Assembly: GCA_964424505.1 (NCBI GenBank)
Contig: CAYRIQ010000012.1
Location: forward strand, 1-19,927
Direction of reading: 5' to 3'
Source of the DNA: CAJBLF01 sp964424505
GTDB lineage: Bacteria; Patescibacteriota; Gracilibacteria; Absconditabacterales; Absconditicoccaceae
Length of the DNA: 19,927 bases
Below the pieces are notes generated by a model. That model was not told the DNA's origin. It saw only the letters and a program-made list of their open reading frames with translations, and searched no databases. Shown one piece after another: positions 1 through 7,798 of the stretch. How positions within the stretch are numbered: position 1 is the stretch's first letter; the number at the start of each line of letters is the position of its first letter. A program made the position numbers and the translations under genes.

Positions 1-1031
1 CCTGATTTTAATGTAGCAGTTCCTGTTACATCAGTAGTTCTCAAAAAGAATTGTGGTCTGTATCCTGTCATGAAAGGCGTATGTCTTCCACCCTCTTCCT
101 TTTTCAATACATATACTTCAGCTTCAAATTTATTGTGAGCTTTAACAGTTCCTGGTTTACAAAGAACTTGTCCTCTTTCGATTTGGTCTTTTTCAATACC
201 TCTCAAAAGCAATCCAACGTTCATACCAGCTTCTGCTGTATCAAATTGTTTGTGGAACATTTCAATTCCAGTAACAACCGTTTTCTTTGGCTCTATTCCA
301 AGTCCAATTATCTCGAATTCTTCATTCATTTTTACAACTCCTCTTTCAATTCTTCCTGTAGCAACAGTTCCTCTTCCTTTGATAGAGAAAACATCTTCTA
401 CTGGCATAAGGAAAGGTTTGTCATTGTCTCTTACAGGAACTGGAATATATTCATCCAATGCATTAAGAAGATCCCAAATACATTTAGCATCACCAGCTTC
501 ATCAGTTGAATTTTCACCAGCTTTGAGAGCTGATCCTCTAATGATAGGAGCATTTGCATCGTATCCGTTTTTCTTCAAAACATCTCTAATTTCTTCTTCT
601 ACAAGGTCTAATTCATCTGGATCAGCAACCATGTCGCATTTATTCAAAAATACAACAATCTTAGGAACATTTACTTGCTTAGCCAAAAGAACATGTTCTC
701 TTGTTTGAGGCATAGGTCCATCAGTTGCAGCTACTACAAGAATAGCTCCATCCATTTGAGCAGCACCAACGATCATGTTTTTAACATAATCAGCATGTCC
801 TGGACAATCAATGTGTGCGTAGTGTCTTGTTTCAGTTTCATACTCTACGTGTCTGGTATTAATAGTAATACCTCTTGCTTTTTCTTCTGGAGCATTATCA
901 ATTTGAGCATAATCCAGAGTTTTAGCAAATCATTTAGTTGCAGCAACTTTAGTAATTGCAGCTGTCAATGTTGTCTTTCCATGGTCTACATGACCGATAG
1001 TTCCAACATTAACGTGAACTTTGTTAGCCAT
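1..1031 (-). CDS. tuf: Elongation factor Tu, partial (C-terminus beyond window)
   Basis: EF-Tu is the GTPase that delivers aminoacyl-tRNA to the ribosomal A site. The minus-strand frame starts at the ATG at 1031-1029 with MANKVHVNVGTIGHVDHGKTT, holding the P-loop GHVDHGKT at residues 13-20. It continues with RGITI, the G3 motif DCPGHADY and the G4 motif NKCD, then domain 2 and most of domain 3. About 343 codons are present of a usual 395, so roughly the last 50 residues lie outside the window. Codon 34 is UGA (930-932), at a position where the family carries glycine; this is direct evidence that UGA is sense. All arginines I read are AGA, with no CGN. A promoter lies about 55 bp upstream. Confidence 0.97.
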
Positions 1032-1085
1032 AGGTAAATATATTAAAAGTTAAAATAAATATACAAAAAAATCGTGTGGACAGAT

Positions 1086-1113
1086 AAGATACAAAATTAG
1101 ACATGAATTGCAA
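1086..1113 (-). promoter_or_regulatory. Predicted promoter of tuf
   Basis: On the minus strand a -35-like TTGCAA (1108-1113) is followed, 16 bases later, by a -10-like TATCTT (1086-1091), giving a leader of about 50 bases before the tuf ATG. This would let tuf be transcribed separately from the tRNA cluster upstream. Assigned by consensus only; in AT-rich DNA such matches are common. Confidence 0.35.
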
Positions 1114-1207
1114 GTGTTTTTTTAAGGATTTTAAACAAAATACTGATTTCGATCGACATGGTAGTCAACAATTTCCAAAGAAATTGTGCTATCAGACTTT
1201 CCGAAAC

Positions 1208-1338
1208 CTAGGTGCTGTACATAATTAACTCTCGAAAGAATCATTGTATTTACAGCATAGACTAAGGCCACATGGACCTTCAGGGGATGATATCGCCAAC
1301 ACGTTGACAGCGGTCTATTACTTTAGCCATCCACCTAG
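1208..1338 (-). ncRNA. Unidentified structured RNA element (nested four-way fold)
   Basis: The minus strand between tRNA-Pro and tuf folds into a compact nested structure. Closing helix P1 pairs CTAGGT (1333-1338) with ACCTAG (1208-1213). Inside are P2, GGATG (1328-1332) with CATCC (1285-1289), enclosing a smaller CGC/GCG hairpin; P3, AAGGTC (1275-1280) with GGCCTT (1264-1269) and a 5-base loop; and P4, GCTGTA (1251-1256) with TACAGC (1214-1219), capped by a UUCG tetraloop hairpin near 1226-1245. A further CAATTTC/GAAATTG hairpin follows near 1170-1187. P1, P2 and P4 abut almost without spacer. I see none of the hallmarks of tmRNA, RNase P RNA or SRP RNA. An alternative TTTAGC/GCTAAA hairpin near the 5' end competes with P1. 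It could be a stand-alone RNA or a processed 3' part of the tRNA transcript. The function is unknown. Confidence 0.5.
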
Positions 1339-1368
1339 CTAAAATAAATTGTTGAGATTTTTATAATC

Positions 1369-1442
1369 TCGGGGATGCGGGACTCGAACTCGCGGCCTCT
1401 TGGTCCCAAACCAAGCGCTCTAGCCATCTGAGCTAATCCCCG
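1369..1442 (-). tRNA. tRNA-Pro(UGG)
   Basis: Full cloverleaf on the minus strand: acceptor CGGGGAT pairs with ATCCCCG, the anticodon stem CTTGG/CCAAG frames loop TTTGGGA with anticodon UGG, and the T-arm contains GTTCGAGTC. The discriminator is A and CCA is not encoded, unlike the two tRNAs upstream. It is the third of three co-oriented tRNAs. Confidence 0.95.
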
Positions 1443-1476
1443 GGCTAGACTTGAATTGATTGGACCTAATAACGCA

Positions 1477-1507
1477 ATTCTGAATTATACATTCTGAATT
1501 CTGAATT
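1477..1507. repeat. Short imperfect direct repeats between tRNA-Pro and tRNA-Phe
   Basis: ATTCTGAATT occurs at 1477-1486, 1491-1500 and, overlapping, 1498-1507. The unit is nearly palindromic, so it could form small alternative hairpins in the tRNA precursor. No function is evident. Confidence 0.5.
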
Positions 1508-1512
1508 CATAA

Positions 1513-1589
<77 letters not shown>

Positions 1590-1591
1590 AC

Positions 1592-1668
1592 TGGTGGGCA
1601 TAGGTGGACTCGAACCACCGACCTCGTCCTTATCAGAGACGCGCTCTAACCAACTGAGCTATATGCCC
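1592..1668 (-). tRNA. tRNA-Ile(GAU)
   Basis: Minus-strand cloverleaf: acceptor GGGCATA pairs with TATGCCC, anticodon stem CGTCT/GGACG, loop CTGATAA with anticodon GAU, T-loop TTCGAGT, discriminator A and encoded CCA. It is first in the tRNA-Ile, tRNA-Phe, tRNA-Pro cluster. The 200-base gap to the divergent gene at 1870 must hold the cluster promoter; I could not fix one with confidence. Confidence 0.96.
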
Positions 1669-1869
1669 ATATACATTAACTATAATAACACACAGTAAAA
1701 TAATATAATCGTTTTGCAAATACAAAAAAAACAAATGTAGTTGACTATATAATAATCTCACAGACAATTTCAAGTAAAAAACAAACAAAAATACCTTGCT
1801 TCAAAAAAAGAAATAGGTAACATACAAAAATACTCCCCATAATAGGGACATCTTACTTTTTGATACTCT

Positions 1870-3489
1870 ATGAAATATTTTTGAATCACCCAATCTCCAA
1901 AAAAAACATGGAAAAATTATATAAAATACAGTAATGGAACATTTGTCATTGTGATTACTATATTTTTCATTTTTTTTGCATTTTTTGCCAAAGTAAATGA
2001 TCTAGTATTCACCAAAAACAAAATAGACATTTTCAAAGAAGACTTAAGTAAAATAGCTTTTTATTTTTGGACCTTTGACAAAGACCTCTCACATTTTTTG
2101 ATTACTTTAGATGACATCATTCAAAGATATATTGAGGGAGAAAATATCTTTGCAACCAAAGAAAAGGAAATAAATTTTTGTCGAGAATATATAGAAAAAA
2201 ACAAAGAATATCTCAAAAAAGTTTGATTTTCTAATTATGACAAATTGTTGACGGTATTTTCAGACTTCAAAATATATCAAAAAGAACTATTTGAGCTTTT
2301 AGGAAAAAACCAATCATTTAACTATTTAGTTATTTTACAAAATACTAACGAAAAAAGACCAAACGGCTGATTTTTTTGATCATTTGCATTTATAAAAGTC
2401 AGTCAATGACACATCAAAGACATAGAAATTGTAGATTCTTATTATCCAGATTTTGTTGCATACAAAACACGCATCATTGCGCCAGCTTGGACATCAGTAT
2501 TTTTACCAGATCGCAAAATATGATTTGTTGCGGGAAACAAATTTGGATTTACTGATATCGATGGGAAAAACTTAAAAGATCTCTATGAACTTATGTTTAA
2601 TACCACGTATGAAATGTGGAAAGTACAAAAAACAATGCAACCAGAATTATACAACAAACTACTCCATCAAAATATAAAAGGAGTCATATTTATCAGATCA
2701 GATCTATTAGAAACATTTTTTACAAACTTCAAACAAAAAGCACAAGAACGACAATTTCTCAATGCATCTATTGACTTGATCAGAAAGGAAATTCGTGGAA
2801 ATAAAAAAGAATTGTACATCAAAGAAATAAAACAGTATATTGAAAATCAGAAATCAAATATTATTAAAAATGTAGTAAATAGATTTGATGAAATAGCCAA
2901 TAAACAATTTATCACCATATATCTTTCTCATGTCTCTACAGGATTTAATGCAATGCTCAATAAAAATAATTTGACAAATATATTTGACACCAATCACATA
3001 TATTTTCGAGATACCAACGTAAGTTACAACAAAATCGACGGTTTTATAACCAAACACATCCAAATAAATGACGAGCAATGAATCATACAAAAAGACAGCA
3101 AAAATGACATGATAGATATTCACGACCTCAAAAACGGCAAATATACCATAAACATTTATTACAAATTCAGTATACCAGAATATTATCCCACCTTTATAAA
3201 AAGCCTTGAAAAAAAATATGAAATTCAAATCTCAAATAGAGAACTAGCAATTCTTGGGCTTAAACCAGGCGTATATGATGAACCAGGACAGGGAAAAGTT
3301 AAAAAACGACGAGAAACAAAGGCAACAATATATTTTCCTCAATACATTACCGTGACCAATGTGACAGGAGACATTTATTATCAAGCACCATTTTATGCGC
3401 CCTTTGCCAACTGATTATTTTATCAGATGGGAAGTATAGAAAATAATAGCACAAGATCGATAAAAATCAACATAGAAGTAAAAAAGTAA
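1870..3489 (+). CDS. DUF4012-family membrane-anchored protein
   Basis: Reading UGA as Gly gives one continuous 539-residue frame from the ATG at 1870 to the TAA at 3487; without recoding it breaks into pieces. Residues about 22-42 are a hydrophobic segment (ITIFFIFFAFFA), so the bulk is probably extracytoplasmic behind one membrane anchor. Near residue 156 it has LQNTNEKRPNGGFFGSFAFI, matching the DUF4012 hallmark (LLLLQN..ELRPTGGFIGS). Near residue 380 the segment YF-CGA-DTN..YNKIDGFI fits the later 'W.aN...nK.' part of the family, with CGA read as Trp. DUF4012 proteins are often found near polysaccharide genes in Patescibacteria, but their activity is not known to me. A terminator follows, so it is probably monocistronic. 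Confidence 0.82.
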
Positions 3490-3559
3490 ACATAAACAAA
3501 ATGTGGCTGAAATCAATATTATATACTATATATAAAAAAAGAGAAGCAAACAAAACAAG

Positions 3560-3587
3560 AAAGCCAGGGTTTTTTGGCTTTTTTTTT
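3560..3587 (+). terminator. Rho-independent terminator after the DUF4012 gene
   Basis: AAAGCCA (3560-3566) pairs with TGGCTTT (3575-3581) across an 8-base loop and runs directly into a long T tract. It lies 70 bases after the DUF4012 stop codon. Confidence 0.85.
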
Positions 3588-3637
3588 GTTTATGTATACT
3601 ATCTATACTAGAGATGATTTTATATATATAATTATAC

Positions 3638-4498
3638 ATGGTAGAAGCATTAGATACCAACTACTCAGCGACACAGGCAGAAAAAAATTATGTCCAAGAG
3701 TCATTTGAAAAAAACTCTATAAAAGAGTTTTTCATAAAGGAAGCAAAAAATCTAAAAGAAAAAATTATTAATAATTTTCATACAGAAAATTATAGTAATT
3801 TTGAACAAAAAATGAGTTTTGAACAAGAAAAACAAACAATGAAAAATATCCTCAAGAAACCGATATATAGAAATATCTATAATCAATATAGCAGTACTTT
3901 AGCAAAAAACCAAAACAAACCATGATTTAGTGAATGAATAGCATTGTTGCAATCCATCATCAATGTATATGACAACAAAAAGGGGAAATCATCATCACAC
4001 AAAATAGATGGAATAGTATGACCAAAAACATTTGAAGTCTTAGCGTCTATTGCAAAAGAAGCAAATATCAAATTTGATGGGATCATAGACAAGTCATTAT
4101 TGACCCATATTATTGGAGTATGTAATGAAAGTGGTACGAGAGAAGTTCAACAAGAAGAAACATACGAAAAAAAAATGGAAAAGATGGACAAAAATATAAA
4201 AAAACTACATAATCAGCTCAATAAAATCGATCCAAAATACAACAAAAACGTATATATATCCACCATGAAACAAATAGATACCATTGTAAAGCAAAAAGAA
4301 TTTTTGATGGATCCAGAAGAAATAGAAAAAGAACTTAAAACAATAGAACAAAATATCCAAGAACTTGAAAAAATACGTACGAAAAAAAATGAATATACAA
4401 TCAATTCCCAAATAAATTACTTATCCATGCAAAAAAAACATTTAACAAAATTATTTCACACAAAAGAAAACAACAAAACAATACAAGAAAAAAATTAA
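3638..4498 (+). CDS. Unknown protein with peptidoglycan-binding-like motif and coiled coil
   Basis: A 286-residue frame from the ATG at 3638 to the TAA at 4496, with UGA as Gly at several internal positions (for example after QNKP and in FSEG). No signal peptide or membrane segment is visible. Around residues 104-130, LLQSIINVYDN followed by KIDGIVGPKTFEVL resembles the peptidoglycan_binding_1 signature (.LQ..L.....IDG.fG..T..A). From about residue 165 the sequence is Lys/Glu-rich with heptad-like spacing, suggesting a coiled coil to near the C-terminus. It is 26 bases upstream of the 680-residue gene at 4525, so the two are probably co-transcribed. The PG-binding reading is a motif match by eye and the overall function is unknown. 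Confidence 0.75.
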
Positions 4499-4524
4499 TT
4501 TTTATATTTCATATACTAAGTATT

Positions 4525-6567
4525 ATGGAAAATTTAGAAACAATCACATCCAAAGAATCTAGTTTAACTAATGAATTAAACGAAGCATTACAAGAATTTT
4601 CTGCTAGTGAAAATACACTAAAAAACGAAATAATTACATCAAACAAAGACCTTAAACCACGAACAAAAGAAGAGATGACAGAATATATAACAAGTTGAGA
4701 ATGCAAACAAAGGATAGAAAAATATATACAAGTAAATGGCTTACCCATTATTATTTCTCAGATTGCTATAGACGAAGCAAGTTCACTGATACAAATACAA
4801 TATACAGTAACATTAGGAGATAATACACAAAAAATTACTAGTTATATGCAAATTATGGGCGAGAAAAACAATACCTATATCCAATTCAAAAAAAATCCTA
4901 CTACGGAAAATGACGCCAGTAGCATAGAAATCTGAGGATCATTGTATGATATACAAATAAGTAAATCTCCAAGCAAGGGTATAGACATTAGAATCGTAGA
5001 AAATCCAAAAAAAACTCAAGAAAAAATACTGGAAACAATCAAAAAATTTGAACTGACTCCAACGTTTACAGACAATGATTTCGAAGATGCAACTTTGGAA
5101 AACACCAAAATAACTGCACTAAAATACACACAATTAGGTAAAGAGGTAACCAAAGAAGGTGATTTATATTTTAGAACAATTTTTCTAAAAGAAAAATGAA
5201 AATATCTTGAAATGGGGAAGGTATATTTCGATGCAAAATGAAACTTTGATGCAAAAAAAACGACAACAAAACAAGAAATAAAAATAGTATGAGTATCAGT
5301 AGGGATAGAGATTGATAGTGATAAAAACACCTTTACGATAACAAACGTAGACAACCTCAAAGAAAAAATTAAAAAGCATAGAGACATACTGAGCACATAT
5401 ATAGAAAATTCTGAATTTGGAGACAACACCATATTCACTGGATTTAATAGAGAAAAAGGTGGAAAACGAAAACAATCAAAACTTTTATGATTGGAAATCA
5501 TAAATGATATGTATACTTTCAAACGAAAATGAGAAAAAACAACAGAAACTATAAATATTGGATTTACTGATATGGACGAATTGTTTTTGAGAGATAATAC
5601 TGGCAAAAAAGCAGAGCCTATTATCATAGAAATACAAAGAGCAAATGGAAAAAAAGAAATACGTGAAATCCAAACAAACACAGAAAAAAAACAATTTATT
5701 ATACAACAAACAGAAAGCAAACTAGTTACCAACCAAGAAAAACCAGCATTGGAAAATGAACCAAACAAGCTTATGAGCAAAAATTATATATATCATCAAA
5801 ATAGCGAGAGCAAAAAAATAGAATATTATAATGGACAAGGTACGTTGATTACAAGCATACCAGCGACCAAAACAGAAAAAAATGAATGGAAGCTATGAAC
5901 ACTTACTGAAGACGTAAACACAAATGATCTCTATAAAGAAATGATAAAAACCATAGCAAACAAATCTATCACAGAAAAGCTCAAAAATATCAATCTTTTA
6001 GACAATGATCTATACACAGCTTTTGATACAATGATCAAAAAAAGCAAAGCAACTCTTACATGAAGAAATGTGGTAAAAGTTATGGATGATGAAAAAAACA
6101 ATATATACAAATATTACAAAATAGAGCAAACCAATGATGGAGATCCGTTCATATTTATAGAAGATGAAGAGTTGTATGAAGAAGCAAAGAAAGTAATGGA
6201 AATTTTATTGGAAAATATGAGTATTATAGAAAAAATAGAAAATACACAATTATGGTACAAAGACAAAAAAGAAAAAGTGGAAAAAAAGTTTACACAATTT
6301 GTAGGATGATGCTGATTTTTGCCTATACCTACACAAAACAAAATAGATTTTTTATGAGAAACAGAAAAGACAAAAACTTCACTGACCAAAAAATTTATTT
6401 GGGGCTCCAAGACAGCGGACATTCAGGAATTTGATATTATTTTTGAAATCAAAGGCAGCGATATTACTACAGCAGAAAATACACAAACTATCAACAGACA
6501 AAAATACAAAACTAGACTCAAAGAAAAAGAAGAATGATTAACCTTACGATTTGACGATATAGAATAA
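4525..6567 (+). CDS. Large hypothetical protein (680 residues)
   Basis: One frame from the ATG at 4525 to the TAA at 6565 stays open only with UGA as Gly, which occurs more than ten times (for example in GGSLYDI, IVGVSVG and FVGGCGFLP). The composition is rich in Lys, Glu, Thr and Ile, with no signal peptide, membrane helix or motif that I recognise. The N-terminal 60 residues look helical; the middle alternates short beta-like stretches with charged loops. CGA codons occur in KP-CGA-TKEE, GGK-CGA-KQS and LTL-CGA-FDD and would be Trp. It probably forms an operon with the gene at 3638. The length and the linkage suggest a clade-specific structural or secreted-complex component, which is inference only. 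Confidence 0.75.
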
Positions 6568-6653
6568 AAAAGAAAAAATAGACTTGACTTATGGTGGTAT
6601 TTTGATATCTACTATGGTAGAAAATAAAAACAATAATAAAAAACCAAAATACA

Positions 6654-7145
6654 ATGAAAAAAATAATAATAATGGTTATTGCCGTGATAGTATCTCACAG
6701 TATAACAATAGCTCAGAAACCATCCAAAACATTTAAAAAAATTAGCAAGTGCTACGAAGCACAAGTAGACAGTTTTTTAGATGAAGTATTCAAGTTAGAA
6801 AAAACCGGTGCAGAAATGGATAGTACAGCTCGAAAAGAGTTAGAAAAAACCATTTATGATGCATTTTTAGAGGATTTTTTTACCTGGGCTAAATTTAGCC
6901 AAAAATATAAAGGTGAAAAAAAATTCGATTTTAAAATTAAAAGAATTAACAAATTCGAAAACGAGACCAATGAATACGCTTCTCAATTCAAAAAAATAAT
7001 GGATACTTTTAAAGCCGAAAGGCTTATAATAACAGATAAAGAGCAATTAGCAAAATTATTAGGCAAAGAAAAATTAAAAATATTTATTGATTCCGTAATA
7101 AAAAAATTTCAAGACAGAACATATAATCTGTTTAAAAAATTATAA
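6654..7145 (+). CDS. Small secreted protein with signal peptide, unknown
   Basis: A 163-residue frame from the ATG at 6654 to the TAA at 7143. Residues 1-21 (MKKIIIMVIAVIVSHSITIAQ) form a clear Sec signal peptide; the '..AQ' end resembles Bacteroidota signal peptides. The mature part is charged and looks alpha-helical, with FLEDFFTWAKF in the middle. There is no UGA codon, but only about four glycines are present, so this does not settle its code. The single CGA (STA-CGA-KELE) could be Arg or Trp. The gene has its own terminator. I recognise no family. Confidence 0.7.
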   Translation: MKKIIIMVIAVIVSHSITIAQKPSKTFKKISKCYEAQVDSFLDEVFKLEKTGAEMDSTARKELEKTIYDAFLEDFFTWAKFSQKYKGEKKFDFKIKRINKFENETNEYASQFKKIMDTFKAERLIITDKEQLAKLLGKEKLKIFIDSVIKKFQDRTYNLFKKL

Positions 7146-7155
7146 ATTAAATATA

Positions 7156-7184
7156 AAGCGACCGTTATATCGGTTGCTTTTTTT
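7156..7184 (+). terminator. Rho-independent terminator after the small secreted protein
   Basis: AAGCGACCG (7156-7164) pairs with CGGTTGCTT (7171-7179, one G-U) over a 6-base loop, followed by a run of T. It lies 10 bases after the stop codon at 7145. Confidence 0.85.
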
Positions 7185-7229
7185 GTATAAAACAATATCT
7201 AGAAGATACGTTTATTCTATCCATAAAAC

Positions 7230-7694
7230 ATGAATATAAAAAAACCAACAATCACAAATGCAATCTGTGTCGACGCATCTTGTAGTGGAAATCCATGAGT
7301 TATGGAATATAGAGCAGTCGATCTCAAAACACGGAAAGAATTATTTCACTCTCCTCTATATCCCATGGGGACAAACAATCTTTGAGAATTTTTAGCCATC
7401 TATGATGCTATCAGATATATTGAAAAATTAGAAAAAAAACATAATGCTCACGCACCTAGTTCTTCTTCGCAACATAGATATGAATGCATTTTTTCAGACT
7501 CAGAAACTGCTTTAGCACGGATTAAATCCAAAAAAATAAAAACAACACTACCATACAATGAAGAGACAAAAGAATTACTTACAAAAGTACAAGACGCAAT
7601 AATTCGAATAAAAACCCATGATTTTAGTATACCTATCAGCAAACGAAAAACAGAAATACGAGGAGAAATCCCTGCAGACTTTGACAGAAAATAA
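7230..7694 (+). CDS. rnhA: Ribonuclease H family protein
   Basis: RNase HI-type enzymes cut the RNA strand of RNA-DNA hybrids. The 154-residue frame (ATG at 7230, TAA at 7692; UGA as Gly in SGNPG and NNLG) shows the family order: AICVDASCSGNPG with the first catalytic Asp, EYRAVD, then GTNNLGEFLAIYDA with the catalytic Glu, and FSDSETAL with another catalytic Asp. The C-terminus reads K-CGA-KTEI-CGA-GEIPADFD, matching the W....WGEIPADFGRK ending of this subfamily, and TALA-CGG-IKSKK matches TAisWVknKK. Three recoded codons thus sit exactly on conserved tryptophans, making this the best single gene for the genetic-code call. It is not obviously in an operon; a repeat/hairpin region follows. 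Confidence 0.88.
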
Positions 7695-7700
7695 CAAATA

Positions 7701-7771
7701 TATTGAAACGGTAAAATATTGAAACGTGGAAACATTAATTCTTCCACCTTTCCACCTTTCCATCTTTCAAT
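7701..7771 (+). repeat. Tandem repeat and long imperfect hairpin between rnhA and the exonuclease gene
   Basis: TATTGAAACG is repeated at 7701-7710 and 7717-7726. The second copy begins a hairpin: ATTGAAA-CG-TGGAAA (7718-7732) pairs with TTTCCA-TC-TTTCAAT (7757-7771), 13 base pairs broken by one internal loop. The loop contains CCACCTTT units in tandem that offer an alternative partner. No clean T tract follows, so it may be an intergenic repeat, an mRNA-stabilising hairpin or a weak terminator for rnhA. Confidence 0.55.
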
Positions 7772-7798
7772 AAATTCTTTTAATTATTAGTTGAAAAT

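Noticed and set aside
51..1037. Three plus-strand open frames over the tuf gene
   Set aside because: They are antisense shadows of EF-Tu; the minus strand gives unmistakable EF-Tu motifs.
1141..1345. tmRNA, RNase P RNA or SRP RNA identity for the structured region
   Set aside because: No tRNA-like ends with T-loop, no GAGGAAAGUCC-type core (only a weak GGAAAGUC near the wrong end) and no SRP GGAAGG/AGCAG loop. A plus-strand reading GCC AAC ACG... ending in TAA vaguely resembles a tag peptide but lacks an ALAA-type ending.
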